Translations under genes and position numbers: made by a program
Assembly (NCBI GenBank): GCA_020634315.1
Contig: JACKBV010000009.1
Coordinates: 73,318-137,317 of the forward strand
DNA from: Ardenticatenaceae bacterium
GTDB taxonomy: Bacteria; Chloroflexota; Anaerolineae; Promineifilales; Promineifilaceae
Length of the DNA: 64,000 nt
Direction: 5' to 3'
Shown here: piece by piece, positions 1 to 8,158 of the stretch
Layout: the number at the start of each line of letters is the position of its first letter
Numbering within the stretch: position 1 is the stretch's first letter
Notes under the pieces: generated by a model
The model's input: the letters and a program-made list of their open reading frames with translations, nothing else
What the model was told of the DNA's origin: nothing
Database searches by the model: none

Positions 1-2
1 TC

Positions 3-551
3 GAGTTGGGAGCCGGGTTATCGACGCGTTACCAGCGCTTTGCCCGTCCTGGTTTGCAGTGGGTGGAATTAGACCTGGCTGAGGCGATTGCTTATCGGCG
101 GCAGTTGGAGGGGGAAACGGCCGTACACCATTTCCTGCCCACTTCCATGACCGATCCCCATTGGCCGTCGGCCTTACCGGCCATGCCTGCTGCCGATACA
201 CTTTTTTTGGCAGAAGGCGTCCTCTTTTTCCTCAGCCCGGAAGAGGTGGCGGCGCTGTTTGGTCTGTTGGCGCGTCACTTTGGCGGCGCTGGCATCGGTA
301 TGGATGTGCTTACGCAACGCTTTAGCCGTCAGGCGCGGGCGGCCTTTGCCGCTGCGGATGTGCCCATGCGTTGGCTGGTTGCCGATGTGCAAGATGTGGC
401 TGACCTGGGTGTGACCATTCATCAGCAGTGGACGGTGACGCATTTGCACCTGCCACGCTGGCAGGCGTTGGGGTTTGATCCGCAAAAATTGTTGGCAAGT
501 GCGGGGAATATTGTGCTGTCTGGGACAGTGGACGGGGATGGAAATCCGTAG
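3..551 (+). CDS. SAM-dependent methyltransferase, leucine carboxyl methyltransferase-like (5' truncated)
   Basis: The reading frame is open from the first complete codon and begins inside a motif reading ELGAGLSTR. This matches the SAM-binding GAGLDTR loop of the leucine carboxyl methyltransferase / TcmP / PpmP family, so roughly the first 80-90 residues lie outside the window. Further on are FLAEGVLFFL (the 'EGVLMYL' strand of this family) and a C-terminal half of normal length ending at a TAG. The family methylates carboxyl or hydroxyl groups of small molecules or proteins; the substrate cannot be told from this fragment. It is followed by a gap of about 130 bases holding one ACGGCCGT palindrome. 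Confidence 0.75.
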   Translation, partial: ELGAGLSTRYQRFARPGLQWVELDLAEAIAYRRQLEGETAVHHFLPTSMTDPHWPSALPAMPAADTLFLAEGVLFFLSPEEVAALFGLLARHFGGAGIGMDVLTQRFSRQARAAFAAADVPMRWLVADVQDVADLGVTIHQQWTVTHLHLPRWQALGFDPQKLLASAGNIVLSGTVDGDGNP

Positions 552-682
552 ACCTGTGCCTGTGCTCTGTTTTGCTAGTACATAACGGCCGTTTCCCTTG
601 CTTTGTTTTCATGTGTGCATTATTATCAAAAGCGGTAGTTCACCGCGAAGTTCAAAAACATTGGCAGCAAATGAGGTCCTAA

Positions 683-1789
683 ATGGCAGGCAACCGTTCT
701 CAGTATCAAGAGGCGCTCAAGTTAGGCAAAACTTATAATGCGCAAAAAGAGTGGAAAAAAGCCATTGGTGTTATACGCATTGCAATTCGGGAGTTTCCGA
801 CCGAACCCGATCCTTATGATGTGCTCGGCAAGGCGTGTACCGGCTTGAAACAGTGGGATAAGGCGTTGGAATGCTATAAGCTGGCGGCGCGTTATTCCAG
901 AGGCGACATTTCCTATTTGAATAAGGTCGCCGATATGCAGGAGCGCCTGGGCCAACTTGACGAAGCTGGACGCACATACATGGCTGCCGGTGAGCTGCAA
1001 CTGCGCAATAATGATTTAGATGGCGCGATTTCTAACTGGCAGCGGGCGGTACGTTTGGAGCCTTCACTGCTCAGCGCACACCGCCGCTTAGCCAGTGTTT
1101 TTCAGCGGCGCAATAATGCCAAAGCGGCCGTGCGTGAATATCTGGCGATTGCCCGTATTTTGGAAATGCGCGGTGAGAAGCAGAAGGCGCTGCAAATGTG
1201 TCGCGCCGCCATGCGTATTGACCCGGATAACGAAGATATTTTGACGGCGATGGAGTTGATCCGGCACGGTGAGGAAGCGCTGCGCGAAGAGGAAGAGGAG
1301 ATTGAAGAGGAAACGGCCGTTGCCGAACCAGAACCGGCAGAAGAAGGCAGCCTGGTTGATACCATTCGCCAAATGGCCGCCGTATTTGAAGCGGAAAGAC
1401 AGCAAAGCTTGAAGGCCAAAGCTGGCACCGGTGGCAAAGCGCCGCTGGATGGTACGCGGCGGCTGGCGCAAGAACAGTTAGCCGAAGAGATTTTCCGCGA
1501 TGAAGAGGATGAAGATTTGCTGTACGGCACGGGAGGCAGCGGTTTAAGTAAATTGGAACGAGACGCCTTGATAGGGCAAGGCATTGATTTACAGTCACGA
1601 GGACAGTTAGGGGAAGCCATCGACTGTTATGAAAAGGCGATCAAGGGCGGGTTAAATATAGCCGCCGCGCATTTTACAATAGGGCTTTTGTATCTGGAAA
1701 CGGGACGGACGGATGATGCCAAACAGTCTCTAATGCTTGCAGCCAAAGACGCAGCATATCGTGAAGCCGTAGAAACAGCGTTAGCTTAG
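683..1789 (+). CDS. TPR repeat protein
   Basis: A 368-residue soluble protein with no signal peptide. Residues about 5-190 form consecutive tetratricopeptide repeats (alternating helices with the W-LG-Y-A-F-A-P pattern, e.g. DPYDVLGKACTGLKQWDKAL). An acidic low-complexity linker follows at about 195-225, and at least two more TPRs sit at about 290-365 (GQLGEAIDCYEKAIKGGLN). TPR arrays are protein-binding scaffolds, so a specific partner is not predictable. ATG is preceded by GAGG at good spacing. The gene ends before a strong terminator and precedes a hybrid histidine kinase on the same strand, but the terminator argues for separate transcripts. Confidence 0.8.
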   Translation: MAGNRSQYQEALKLGKTYNAQKEWKKAIGVIRIAIREFPTEPDPYDVLGKACTGLKQWDKALECYKLAARYSRGDISYLNKVADMQERLGQLDEAGRTYMAAGELQLRNNDLDGAISNWQRAVRLEPSLLSAHRRLASVFQRRNNAKAAVREYLAIARILEMRGEKQKALQMCRAAMRIDPDNEDILTAMELIRHGEEALREEEEEIEEETAVAEPEPAEEGSLVDTIRQMAAVFEAERQQSLKAKAGTGGKAPLDGTRRLAQEQLAEEIFRDEEDEDLLYGTGGSGLSKLERDALIGQGIDLQSRGQLGEAIDCYEKAIKGGLNIAAAHFTIGLLYLETGRTDDAKQSLMLAAKDAAYREAVETALA

Positions 1790-1832
1790 TCACTAACGCG
1801 GAGTAGCTTTAGTGGCGCTTCAGATCGTATAG

Positions 1833-1868
1833 ACGCGAAAGGTGTACCGACTGCCTTTCGCGTTTTTT
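1833..1868 (+). terminator. rho-independent terminator after the TPR gene
   Basis: Arms ACGCGAAAGG and CCTTTCGCGT flank an 11-base loop and are followed by six T residues. It lies between the TPR gene and the histidine kinase gene. Confidence 0.85.
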
Positions 1869-1891
1869 GTCTGGGGTGGTGGTGTGCAAAG

Positions 1892-4800
1892 GTGCAAAGT
1901 ATCTTAGTCGTTGAGGAATCAGAATTTACAGCGCCAATTGCGGCCGCTTTGCGCCAGTCCCAACCCGATTGGCTAATTGAGGTAGCCGATCCCCTCTCTC
2001 TTTTTTCTCAAGATGTTTCGTTTGCCACGCTGACCACATTTGTTTTAGGGCATCGTCCGCCACAGGTGGATGCGTTGGCCTTGTGGCAGCGCATGCAGGA
2101 GCAGGGGGCGCAAGGTGCGGCTGTCTTGGTAGCCGAGCCGGAAATGGTAACGGCCGTTTCCCAGGCATTACAATCTGGCATGCAAGGCTATGTTTTGCGC
2201 GACACCCAGCAGCATTACCTCCATTTACTTCCCTCCGTCATTACCCAGGCCTATGCACATTGGTGCGCCGCCCACTCCGGCAAAAAGGCCGCCCATGCAC
2301 GGCATGACATATTTGCCGACCTCCTTGATGTAACCATGGAAGCGGTTATCGTCATTGACGAGGCAGACCATATCGTGTTTTTCAACAATGGCGCGGTGGA
2401 TATGTTTGGCTTTCTGCCGGAAGAGATTGCCGGGCAGTCATTATCTTTGTTGCTGCCGCTGCGCTTCCATGACATTCACGAACGGCTTGTGTGGGGATTC
2501 CGGCGCGAGCCACAAGTTGCCCGTCCCATGAGCCAGCGCTGCCTCGTTTCTGCGCAGCATCGTGATGGTCACGAATTTCAAGCCGAGGCAACGATTACGA
2601 AGCTGACGCGAAACGGCCGTCTCTATATGGCCGCCATCTTGCGCGACATCACCGAACGGCTGCCCGTCGAATCTTCCCTAAATCAATACACACATCGCCT
2701 GGAAGCCCTGCGCGAGATGGATCAGGCTATTTTGGCCGCCCGTTTGCCGCAAGAAGTCGCCCAGGCGGCGCTGGCCCATCTGCACCAACTTGTCCCGTAT
2801 CAGCGGGCCAGCATCATGACTTTTGACCCGGAGGATGACACCATCAAATTGTTGGCGGTGGCCGCCGATACCGGGCAAGACACCTTGATGCCGCCAACAT
2901 TGGTCTTTCACGACGAGCAAGCCGAGCGTGTTTGCCAGGCCGTGATCACCCAGTTGCAGGCTGATCCACAAGCCTCTCCCCTCGATACGGTCGAGCGTAC
3001 GTTGCAGGCCGAGGGGGAGTTGGTGTACATCATCGTGCCGCTGCTGGCCCAGGATCATTTGTACGGCGTGCTTAATTTGGGGTCGGGTGGCGATTACCTG
3101 TTTACGCATGAACATGAGGCGGTGGTGCAAGAAGTCGCCCGCCCGGTGGCGATGGCTATTCAGCAGGCACGCTTGCTGGAAATTGAACGCACGCAGCGCG
3201 AATTGACGGAAACGTTGCGCCAGGTGGCGGCTGTGTTGAGCAGCACGCTCGATCATGAACAGGTGCTGCGCATTATTTTAGAGCAGTTGGCGCGTGTGGT
3301 CTCTTATGACAGCGCCTCGGTTATGCTGGCGGATGGGTTTGAATTGCAGGTGGTAGCCAGGCGCGATATAGGCAAAACGCGCCCCTTGTCGCAGCTGCGT
3401 TTTGAGGCGCTTTCGCATGTGCGCGAGGTGTTGGAGCACTCGGCGCCGGTGATTATTGCGGATACGGCCGTTGACTCTCGTTGGCAGTCGCTCCCTGAAA
3501 CAGAATACATTCGTTGTTGGCTGGGGGTTCCGCTCGTCGTCAAAAATTTGGCGATTGGCCTGATTAACCTCAACAAAGAGCAGGCGCATTATTACACCAA
3601 ACGGGATGCGGAAACGGCCGTTGCCTTTGCCGACCAGGCCGCTGTCGCTGTCGAAAACGCCCAGCTTTACAGCCGTGCCCAGCACGAAATCAACGAGCGC
3701 AAGCAAGCTGAAGCTGCGTTGCAAGCCGAACGGGCGCTGCTGGCACAGCGCGTCGAAGAGCGCACCGCCGAGCTAACCGCCGCCAACGCGCAGTTGGCAC
3801 GCGCCGTGCGTGCCCGCGACGATTTCCTCGCCAGCATGACGCATGAACTGCGCACGCCACTCAACGCCATCCTCGGCATGGCCGAAATCTTGCACACCGG
3901 TCTTTATGGCCCCTTGTCTGCACAGCAGCAAGACCTGCTCGAAACCATTGCCGAAAGTGGCTACCATTTGCTCGATTTAGTCAACGATATTCTTGACGTT
4001 GCCAAAATCGAAGCGGGGCAAATGAAGCTGGAGATTTTCCCGACGTATGTGGTGGAGTTGTGTCAGCGCTGTGTCGAACTGGTGCAGCGCGTAGCTAACA
4101 AGAAGAGCGTCACCATTTCCGTGAACATAGCCGATTCGGTGGGCACTATTTTGGCCGATGAGACGCGCTTGCAGCAGATTTTGGTGAACCTGCTCAACAA
4201 TGCCATCAAGTTTACGATGACCGGCCAGCAGGTTGGCCTGGACGTGCAGGTGGATGCCACCCAGCAAACAATGCGCTTTACCGTGTGGGACACGGGCATC
4301 GGCATGGCTTTGGCTGACATTCGCCGCTTGTTTGAGGGGCCGAATGGGCCGACCCCGTTTATGCAGCTCGACAGTGGCCTGACGCGCCATTATGAAGGAA
4401 CGGGGCTGGGGTTGTCGTTGATTTATCGTCTGACGGAATTGCATGGAGGCAGTCTGACGATTAACAGCGCCGTGGGGCAGGGCAGCCGCTTTACGGTTTG
4501 TTTGCCCTTACAGCCGCCGCCGCTGGAGAGTTATGAAGAAGGAGGGGTGCGCCAAAACGGCCGTTCCGCTCCCACCATTCTCCTTGCCGAAGATAACGAC
4601 CGTTACCTGCGCAGCATTGCCGCCCATTTGTCTGCTCGTGGCTACCGCTTGCTGTTGGCGCATAACGGCCGTGAAGCAGTGCGCCAGGCACGCACCACGC
4701 CCCCCGACTTGATGGTCATGGATTTACAAATGCCAGAATTGGATGGCCTGCGTGCCATTGATTTCATCCGCACCGAGCTTGGCTTGCAAACCATTCCCAT

Positions 4801-4933
4801 TATCGCCATGACATCGCTTGTTTTGCCAGGGGATAAACTGGAATGCCTGGAGCGTGGCGCTGATGTTTATCTGCCAAAGCCCTTTCTCTTGCCGCATCTC
4901 GCCGCCTTAATTGAGCAGTTGTTGGGAGAATAG
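1892..4933 (+). CDS. hybrid sensor histidine kinase (pseudo-receiver, PAS, two GAF, HisKA, HATPase, receiver)
   Basis: A 1013-residue cytoplasmic hybrid kinase. Order of domains: a degenerate receiver-like N-terminus (about 1-120), PAS (about 145-255), GAF (about 275-430), GAF (about 445-600), a coiled coil, HisKA with phospho-acceptor His651 in SMTHELRTPLN, an ATPase domain with DTGIGM and GTGLGLSL boxes, and a C-terminal receiver with phospho-acceptor Asp944 in VMDLQMPELDG and the partner lysine in LPKPF. There are no membrane segments, so the signal should be intracellular, sensed by PAS/GAF domains. The start is GTG at 1892; the frame opens just upstream with no better start. There is no cognate DNA-binding regulator next to it. 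The C-terminal receiver may pass phosphate to a distant partner. Confidence 0.92.
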   Translation: MQSILVVEESEFTAPIAAALRQSQPDWLIEVADPLSLFSQDVSFATLTTFVLGHRPPQVDALALWQRMQEQGAQGAAVLVAEPEMVTAVSQALQSGMQGYVLRDTQQHYLHLLPSVITQAYAHWCAAHSGKKAAHARHDIFADLLDVTMEAVIVIDEADHIVFFNNGAVDMFGFLPEEIAGQSLSLLLPLRFHDIHERLVWGFRREPQVARPMSQRCLVSAQHRDGHEFQAEATITKLTRNGRLYMAAILRDITERLPVESSLNQYTHRLEALREMDQAILAARLPQEVAQAALAHLHQLVPYQRASIMTFDPEDDTIKLLAVAADTGQDTLMPPTLVFHDEQAERVCQAVITQLQADPQASPLDTVERTLQAEGELVYIIVPLLAQDHLYGVLNLGSGGDYLFTHEHEAVVQEVARPVAMAIQQARLLEIERTQRELTETLRQVAAVLSSTLDHEQVLRIILEQLARVVSYDSASVMLADGFELQVVARRDIGKTRPLSQLRFEALSHVREVLEHSAPVIIADTAVDSRWQSLPETEYIRCWLGVPLVVKNLAIGLINLNKEQAHYYTKRDAETAVAFADQAAVAVENAQLYSRAQHEINERKQAEAALQAERALLAQRVEERTAELTAANAQLARAVRARDDFLASMTHELRTPLNAILGMAEILHTGLYGPLSAQQQDLLETIAESGYHLLDLVNDILDVAKIEAGQMKLEIFPTYVVELCQRCVELVQRVANKKSVTISVNIADSVGTILADETRLQQILVNLLNNAIKFTMTGQQVGLDVQVDATQQTMRFTVWDTGIGMALADIRRLFEGPNGPTPFMQLDSGLTRHYEGTGLGLSLIYRLTELHGGSLTINSAVGQGSRFTVCLPLQPPPLESYEEGGVRQNGRSAPTILLAEDNDRYLRSIAAHLSARGYRLLLAHNGREAVRQARTTPPDLMVMDLQMPELDGLRAIDFIRTELGLQTIPIIAMTSLVLPGDKLECLERGADVYLPKPFLLPHLAALIEQLLGE

Positions 4934-5041
4934 CCTCCGGGAGGTTGTCTTGCCTTAGCCTCCGGGAGGTTCAGAAACCTCCCGGAGGTTTCTTTGGCAC
5001 GAGCCTCCGGGAGGTTCAGAAACCTCCCGGAGGTTTTCTTT
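4934..5041. repeat. family-A palindromic repeats (CCTCCGGGAGGTT), clustered copies
   Basis: Directly after the kinase stop lie a lone CCTCCGGGAGGTT (4934-4946) and two near-identical hairpins (4959-4990 and 5004-5035). In each hairpin CCTCCGGGAGGTT and AACCTCCCGGAGG face each other across CAGA. The second is followed by a T-rich run (TTTTCTTTTT), so it should act as a terminator. A degraded copy (AACCTCCCGAAGGTT) sits at 5194-5208 just before the next gene. The same unit recurs at 10143, 19944 and 41228. The rest of 5042-5221 shows no coding features. Confidence 0.9.
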
Positions 5042-5221
5042 TTGTTGCACGTCAGCGACTTCCCATCCGGGCACTATACCGCATTCAGCAAATCTTCTGT
5101 AAAATAAGCGCATCAACAGCATCCTGCGATTTGCCAAATCGCGCCACAAAAAGAGTTTCCATGAGCTGATGCACACCAAAAGCGATGAAACCCAACCTCC
5201 CGAAGGTTCAAGAGGCCATTC

Positions 5222-7948
5222 ATGGATTTGCTAGACATCCTCACCACCTACTTCAATGACGACGAGCTAAATACGCTTTGTTTCCATCTGGATATTCCCC
5301 ATGATGACTTACCGGCGCAGGGACGTGCCAACAAAGCACGCGAACTGCTGCTGCGCGTGCAGCGCGAGCAACGCCTGCCTGACTTGCTGGCGCGTGGCCG
5401 CGAAATGCGTCCGCAGGCGCAATGGCCCGACGCCGCGGTGGCAGCACGGCAGCGTTTCATTCCACCCGAACTGATCCCGTACCTGGAAATGGTGACACGG
5501 CGCAGCAGCCGCCTTCCCCTTGGCCCGCTCGACCCTACCGGTCGCGAGAGTGCCCACATCAGCCTGGGGCAGGTGTTTATCAATCTCAACGCCGGTGTGG
5601 CTGGAGAGCGTATTGCTGGCGAAGATGGGCAGGATCAGGTGCAGTACAGTGCAGCGCTGGCCCACATTCACAACCGGCAGCGCCTGATCCTGTTGGGCGA
5701 CCCTGGTTCTGGCAAATCCACCCTGCTGCGCTTTCTCGCTTACTGCCTGGCACAGGCAGCGTTGACGACAACCGACGCCTGGCTGCCCAAACTGAGCTGG
5801 ACAGTGACACGGCACGCCAAGGCTAACGATAAGGGCGAAGCTGTCGCGCAGCATTGGCAGCGCGATGCGCCTTTGCCCATCTTTATTGAACTGCGTGACT
5901 TTGCTCAGTCTGGTTTTGACCCCCGTTCGCCATTGGCCTTATGGGCGTATGTGCAGGCGCAGTGGCAGCGCGACGGTTTTGGCGATGGCCTGGAGGCGTT
6001 GGCGCTGTTGGCGCGGCACAACCAGGTGATTTTCTTGCTCGATGGTGTGGATGAAGTTCCGCTGGCGCAGCGCCGCGATGTGTGGCAGGCGATCCGCGCG
6101 TTGGGCGATGGCCCGTTTGGCGGCAGCCGCTGGGTGGCTACCTGCCGTGTCCTCTCCTTTGCCGCGGATGAAGCGCCGCCCGGCGTGCCTGTGCAAACGC
6201 TGCAATTTTTGGAAGATGTGCAAATTGACCAGTTTATTGCCGCCTGGTACGCAGCCTTGTTGGCTGCCGGGGAAATCAACGCAGCCAGTGCGCAAGTGAT
6301 GACGGCGCAGCTGCAAGATGCCGCACGCCGCCCTGGTTTGCAGCCGCTGGCGCAAAACCCAATGCTGCTGACGATCATGGCGCTGGTGCAAACTTTTCAT
6401 GGCACGCTGCCTGATGAGCGTGCCAAGCTGTACCAGGCGTGTGTGGAGACGATGCTGCTGCGCTGGCAGCGGCATAAAGACGAAAGCGGCGGCGGCGCAC
6501 TGCCCGATGTGTTGGCGCAGCTGCAAACCAGCCAGGAAAATCTGGAGCGGCTGTTGTGGGAGGTGGCCTGGACGGCGCACAGGAGCGCGGCAGGGCAGCA
6601 AGAGGCGGCCAACATCCCGGAGACGACGGTGCTGCAAATTGCCAAAAAGCATTTGGGCGATTATGCACGCGCCGAAGCGTTTTTAGCGTATACCGAGCGC
6701 CGTGCCCATTTGCTGATGGGGCGCGGCGGGCAGCAGCAGCGTGTTTACACCTTTCCCCACCGCACCTTTCAGGAGTACCTGGCCGCTTGTTTTGTGGCGG
6801 CACAGCGCGACTTTACGCGTGGCGCACCGCTGTTGGCGGCACAGGGAGATGCCTGGCGCGAGGTGCTGGCGCTGGCTGCGGGGACGCTGGTCTTTAACCA
6901 AAACAACCGGGAGAAGGCGTTGGATGGTGTGGAAAAGGTGCTGCCCACGCATATGCCTGCGCCTGATGATGAGGGTGGCTGGTTCCGGGTCTGGCTGGCG
7001 GCAGAGATGCTGCTGGTGGTGGGCAAAACAGCGGCGGCAAAAGACGCCGTGGGGCGGTCGCTGCTGCCGCGCCTGCAAAAGCTGCTGGCGGCGCTGGTTG
7101 CCAGCGGCCGCCTGACACCGCCGCAGCGGGCAGCGGCGGGCAGGGCGTTGGGCTGGCTGGGCGACCCGCGCCCCGATGTGGCCTGCGCCGTGCCCGCGCT
7201 GGTGCAAATCCCGGCCGGGCCGTTCTTGATGGGCAGCAGTGATGCTGACAAGCTTGCCTACGATAGGGAAAAGCCGCAGCATGAAGTGACGCTGCCCGCT
7301 TATGCCATTGGCAAATACCCGGTGACGGTGGCGCAGTATGCACGCTTTGTGCAGGCGGGCGGCTACGAAGATGCCGCTTACTGGACGGCGGCCGGCTGGC
7401 AGCAGCGGCAAAGAGAAGGGTGGACAGCCCCTCGTTATTGGGAGGATCGGCGCTGGACGTGTCCTAACCATCCGGTGGTTGGTGTCAGTTGGTACGAGGC
7501 GGTGGCTTACTGCCGCTGGCTGTCGGCGGCGACGGGGCGCAGCTTCCGCCTGCCGCACGAGGCGATGTGGGAAAAGGCGGCGCGTGGGGCAGATGGCCGT
7601 ATCTACCCCTGGGGTGATGAATGGGATGCGGCTAAGCTGAATGCTGCGGAGACTGGCATCAACCAGACTTCAGCGGTGGGCATGTTCCCGGACGGCCGTT
7701 CCCCCTACGACGTCTATGATATGAGCGGCAACGTACTGGAATGGTGCAGCGGGAGGGCATATCCTAAATACCCGTTTCAAGAACGCCCTTATGCCGAAGA
7801 AGTGGAACAAAGCGGTGGTACGCACAGCTGGCGCGGGGGCGCTTTCAACAACTACGGTTGGGACTCGCGTGCCGCGTACCGGTACTTCAGCCTTGCGCAC
7901 TATAGGAACTTCGACTTGGGGTTCCGGGTCGTCGAACATCTCTCATAG
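5222..7948 (+). CDS. EAD-NACHT-FGE/C-type-lectin-fold protein, candidate hypervariable immune sensor
   Basis: A 908-residue protein. Residues 1-65 (LLDILTTYFNDDELNTLCF onwards) resemble a bacterial death-like effector-associated domain, EAD7-type by memory. NACHT follows at about 140-470, with Walker A GDPGSGKS (Lys165) and Walker B VIFLLDGVDEV (Asp274). A helical region comes next. Residues about 661-905 are a formylglycine-generating-enzyme/sulfatase-modifying-factor domain (IPAGPFLMGS, HPVVGVSWYEAVAYC, FRLPHEAMWEKAARG, YPWGDEW, MSGNVLEW, RGGAF, GFRVV). NACHT proteins of this build are known in bacterial conflict systems: the NTPase oligomerises, the N-terminal domain recruits an effector and the C-terminal domain senses. 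No effector with a matching EAD is nearby. The C-terminus looks like a retroelement-diversified region (see 7829-7930). FGE is not expected to be catalytic here. Confidence 0.88.
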   Translation: MDLLDILTTYFNDDELNTLCFHLDIPHDDLPAQGRANKARELLLRVQREQRLPDLLARGREMRPQAQWPDAAVAARQRFIPPELIPYLEMVTRRSSRLPLGPLDPTGRESAHISLGQVFINLNAGVAGERIAGEDGQDQVQYSAALAHIHNRQRLILLGDPGSGKSTLLRFLAYCLAQAALTTTDAWLPKLSWTVTRHAKANDKGEAVAQHWQRDAPLPIFIELRDFAQSGFDPRSPLALWAYVQAQWQRDGFGDGLEALALLARHNQVIFLLDGVDEVPLAQRRDVWQAIRALGDGPFGGSRWVATCRVLSFAADEAPPGVPVQTLQFLEDVQIDQFIAAWYAALLAAGEINAASAQVMTAQLQDAARRPGLQPLAQNPMLLTIMALVQTFHGTLPDERAKLYQACVETMLLRWQRHKDESGGGALPDVLAQLQTSQENLERLLWEVAWTAHRSAAGQQEAANIPETTVLQIAKKHLGDYARAEAFLAYTERRAHLLMGRGGQQQRVYTFPHRTFQEYLAACFVAAQRDFTRGAPLLAAQGDAWREVLALAAGTLVFNQNNREKALDGVEKVLPTHMPAPDDEGGWFRVWLAAEMLLVVGKTAAAKDAVGRSLLPRLQKLLAALVASGRLTPPQRAAAGRALGWLGDPRPDVACAVPALVQIPAGPFLMGSSDADKLAYDREKPQHEVTLPAYAIGKYPVTVAQYARFVQAGGYEDAAYWTAAGWQQRQREGWTAPRYWEDRRWTCPNHPVVGVSWYEAVAYCRWLSAATGRSFRLPHEAMWEKAARGADGRIYPWGDEWDAAKLNAAETGINQTSAVGMFPDGRSPYDVYDMSGNVLEWCSGRAYPKYPFQERPYAEEVEQSGGTHSWRGGAFNNYGWDSRAAYRYFSLAHYRNFDLGFRVVEHLS
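7829..7930 (+). other. candidate diversity-generating-retroelement variable region
   Basis: This is the last part of the FGE domain, residues about 870-903. Family members normally carry runs of Asn at these sites (pattern RGGxWNNNxxNxRxAxRNxxxPxNRNNxxGFRVV). Here the frame residues are kept (RGGAFNN, RAAYR, R, GFRVV). The Asn-type sites read Y, G, W, D, Y, F, S, L, H, Y, F, D instead. Most of their codons (TAC, GGT, GAC, TAC, TTC, AGC, CTT, CAC, TAT, TTC, GAC) can be reached from AAC or AAT by changing A bases only, which is the hallmark of adenine-specific mutagenic retrohoming. No template repeat or reverse transcriptase was seen in the window, so this is inference from codon pattern. Confidence 0.55.
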
Positions 7949-8060
7949 GTTCTGCTTGCTGATTTCTGTATTCTGTGTTCTGATCTGGCTGCATTCTGTT
8001 TTTCTATTATCGTCGCGCGGTGCGCGGCGATCGCGTAAAAAAATTTTTAAGTATTCTGGA

Positions 8061-8115
8061 AAGACCTGTCAGGTTTTCCTCAGAGGAAACCTGACAGGTC
8101 TACCTGAATAGATAC
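8061..8115. repeat. family-D palindromic repeat with long hairpin
   Basis: AGACCTGTCAGGTTTTCCTC faces GAGGAAACCTGACAGGTCT, a stem of about 19-20 pairs with one bulge, followed by ACCTGAATAGATAC and a T run. A diverged copy in the other orientation sits at 50114-50168. It lies between two convergent genes and can serve as a bidirectional terminator. The surrounding 7949-8158 holds nothing else recognisable. Confidence 0.8.
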
Positions 8116-8158
8116 AATTTTTTAAGGCATGAAGCGTTACAAACAGCTTTACCCCTAA

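Noticed and set aside
4934..5041. CRISPR array made of the CCTCCGGGAGG units
   Set aside because: Units are perfect palindromes, spacing is irregular and spacers are only a few bases; no cas genes are present.
5222..7948. Formylglycine-generating enzyme with sulfatase-activating function
   Set aside because: The domain is fused to NACHT, no sulfatase is nearby, and the variable C-terminus fits a ligand-binding role better.
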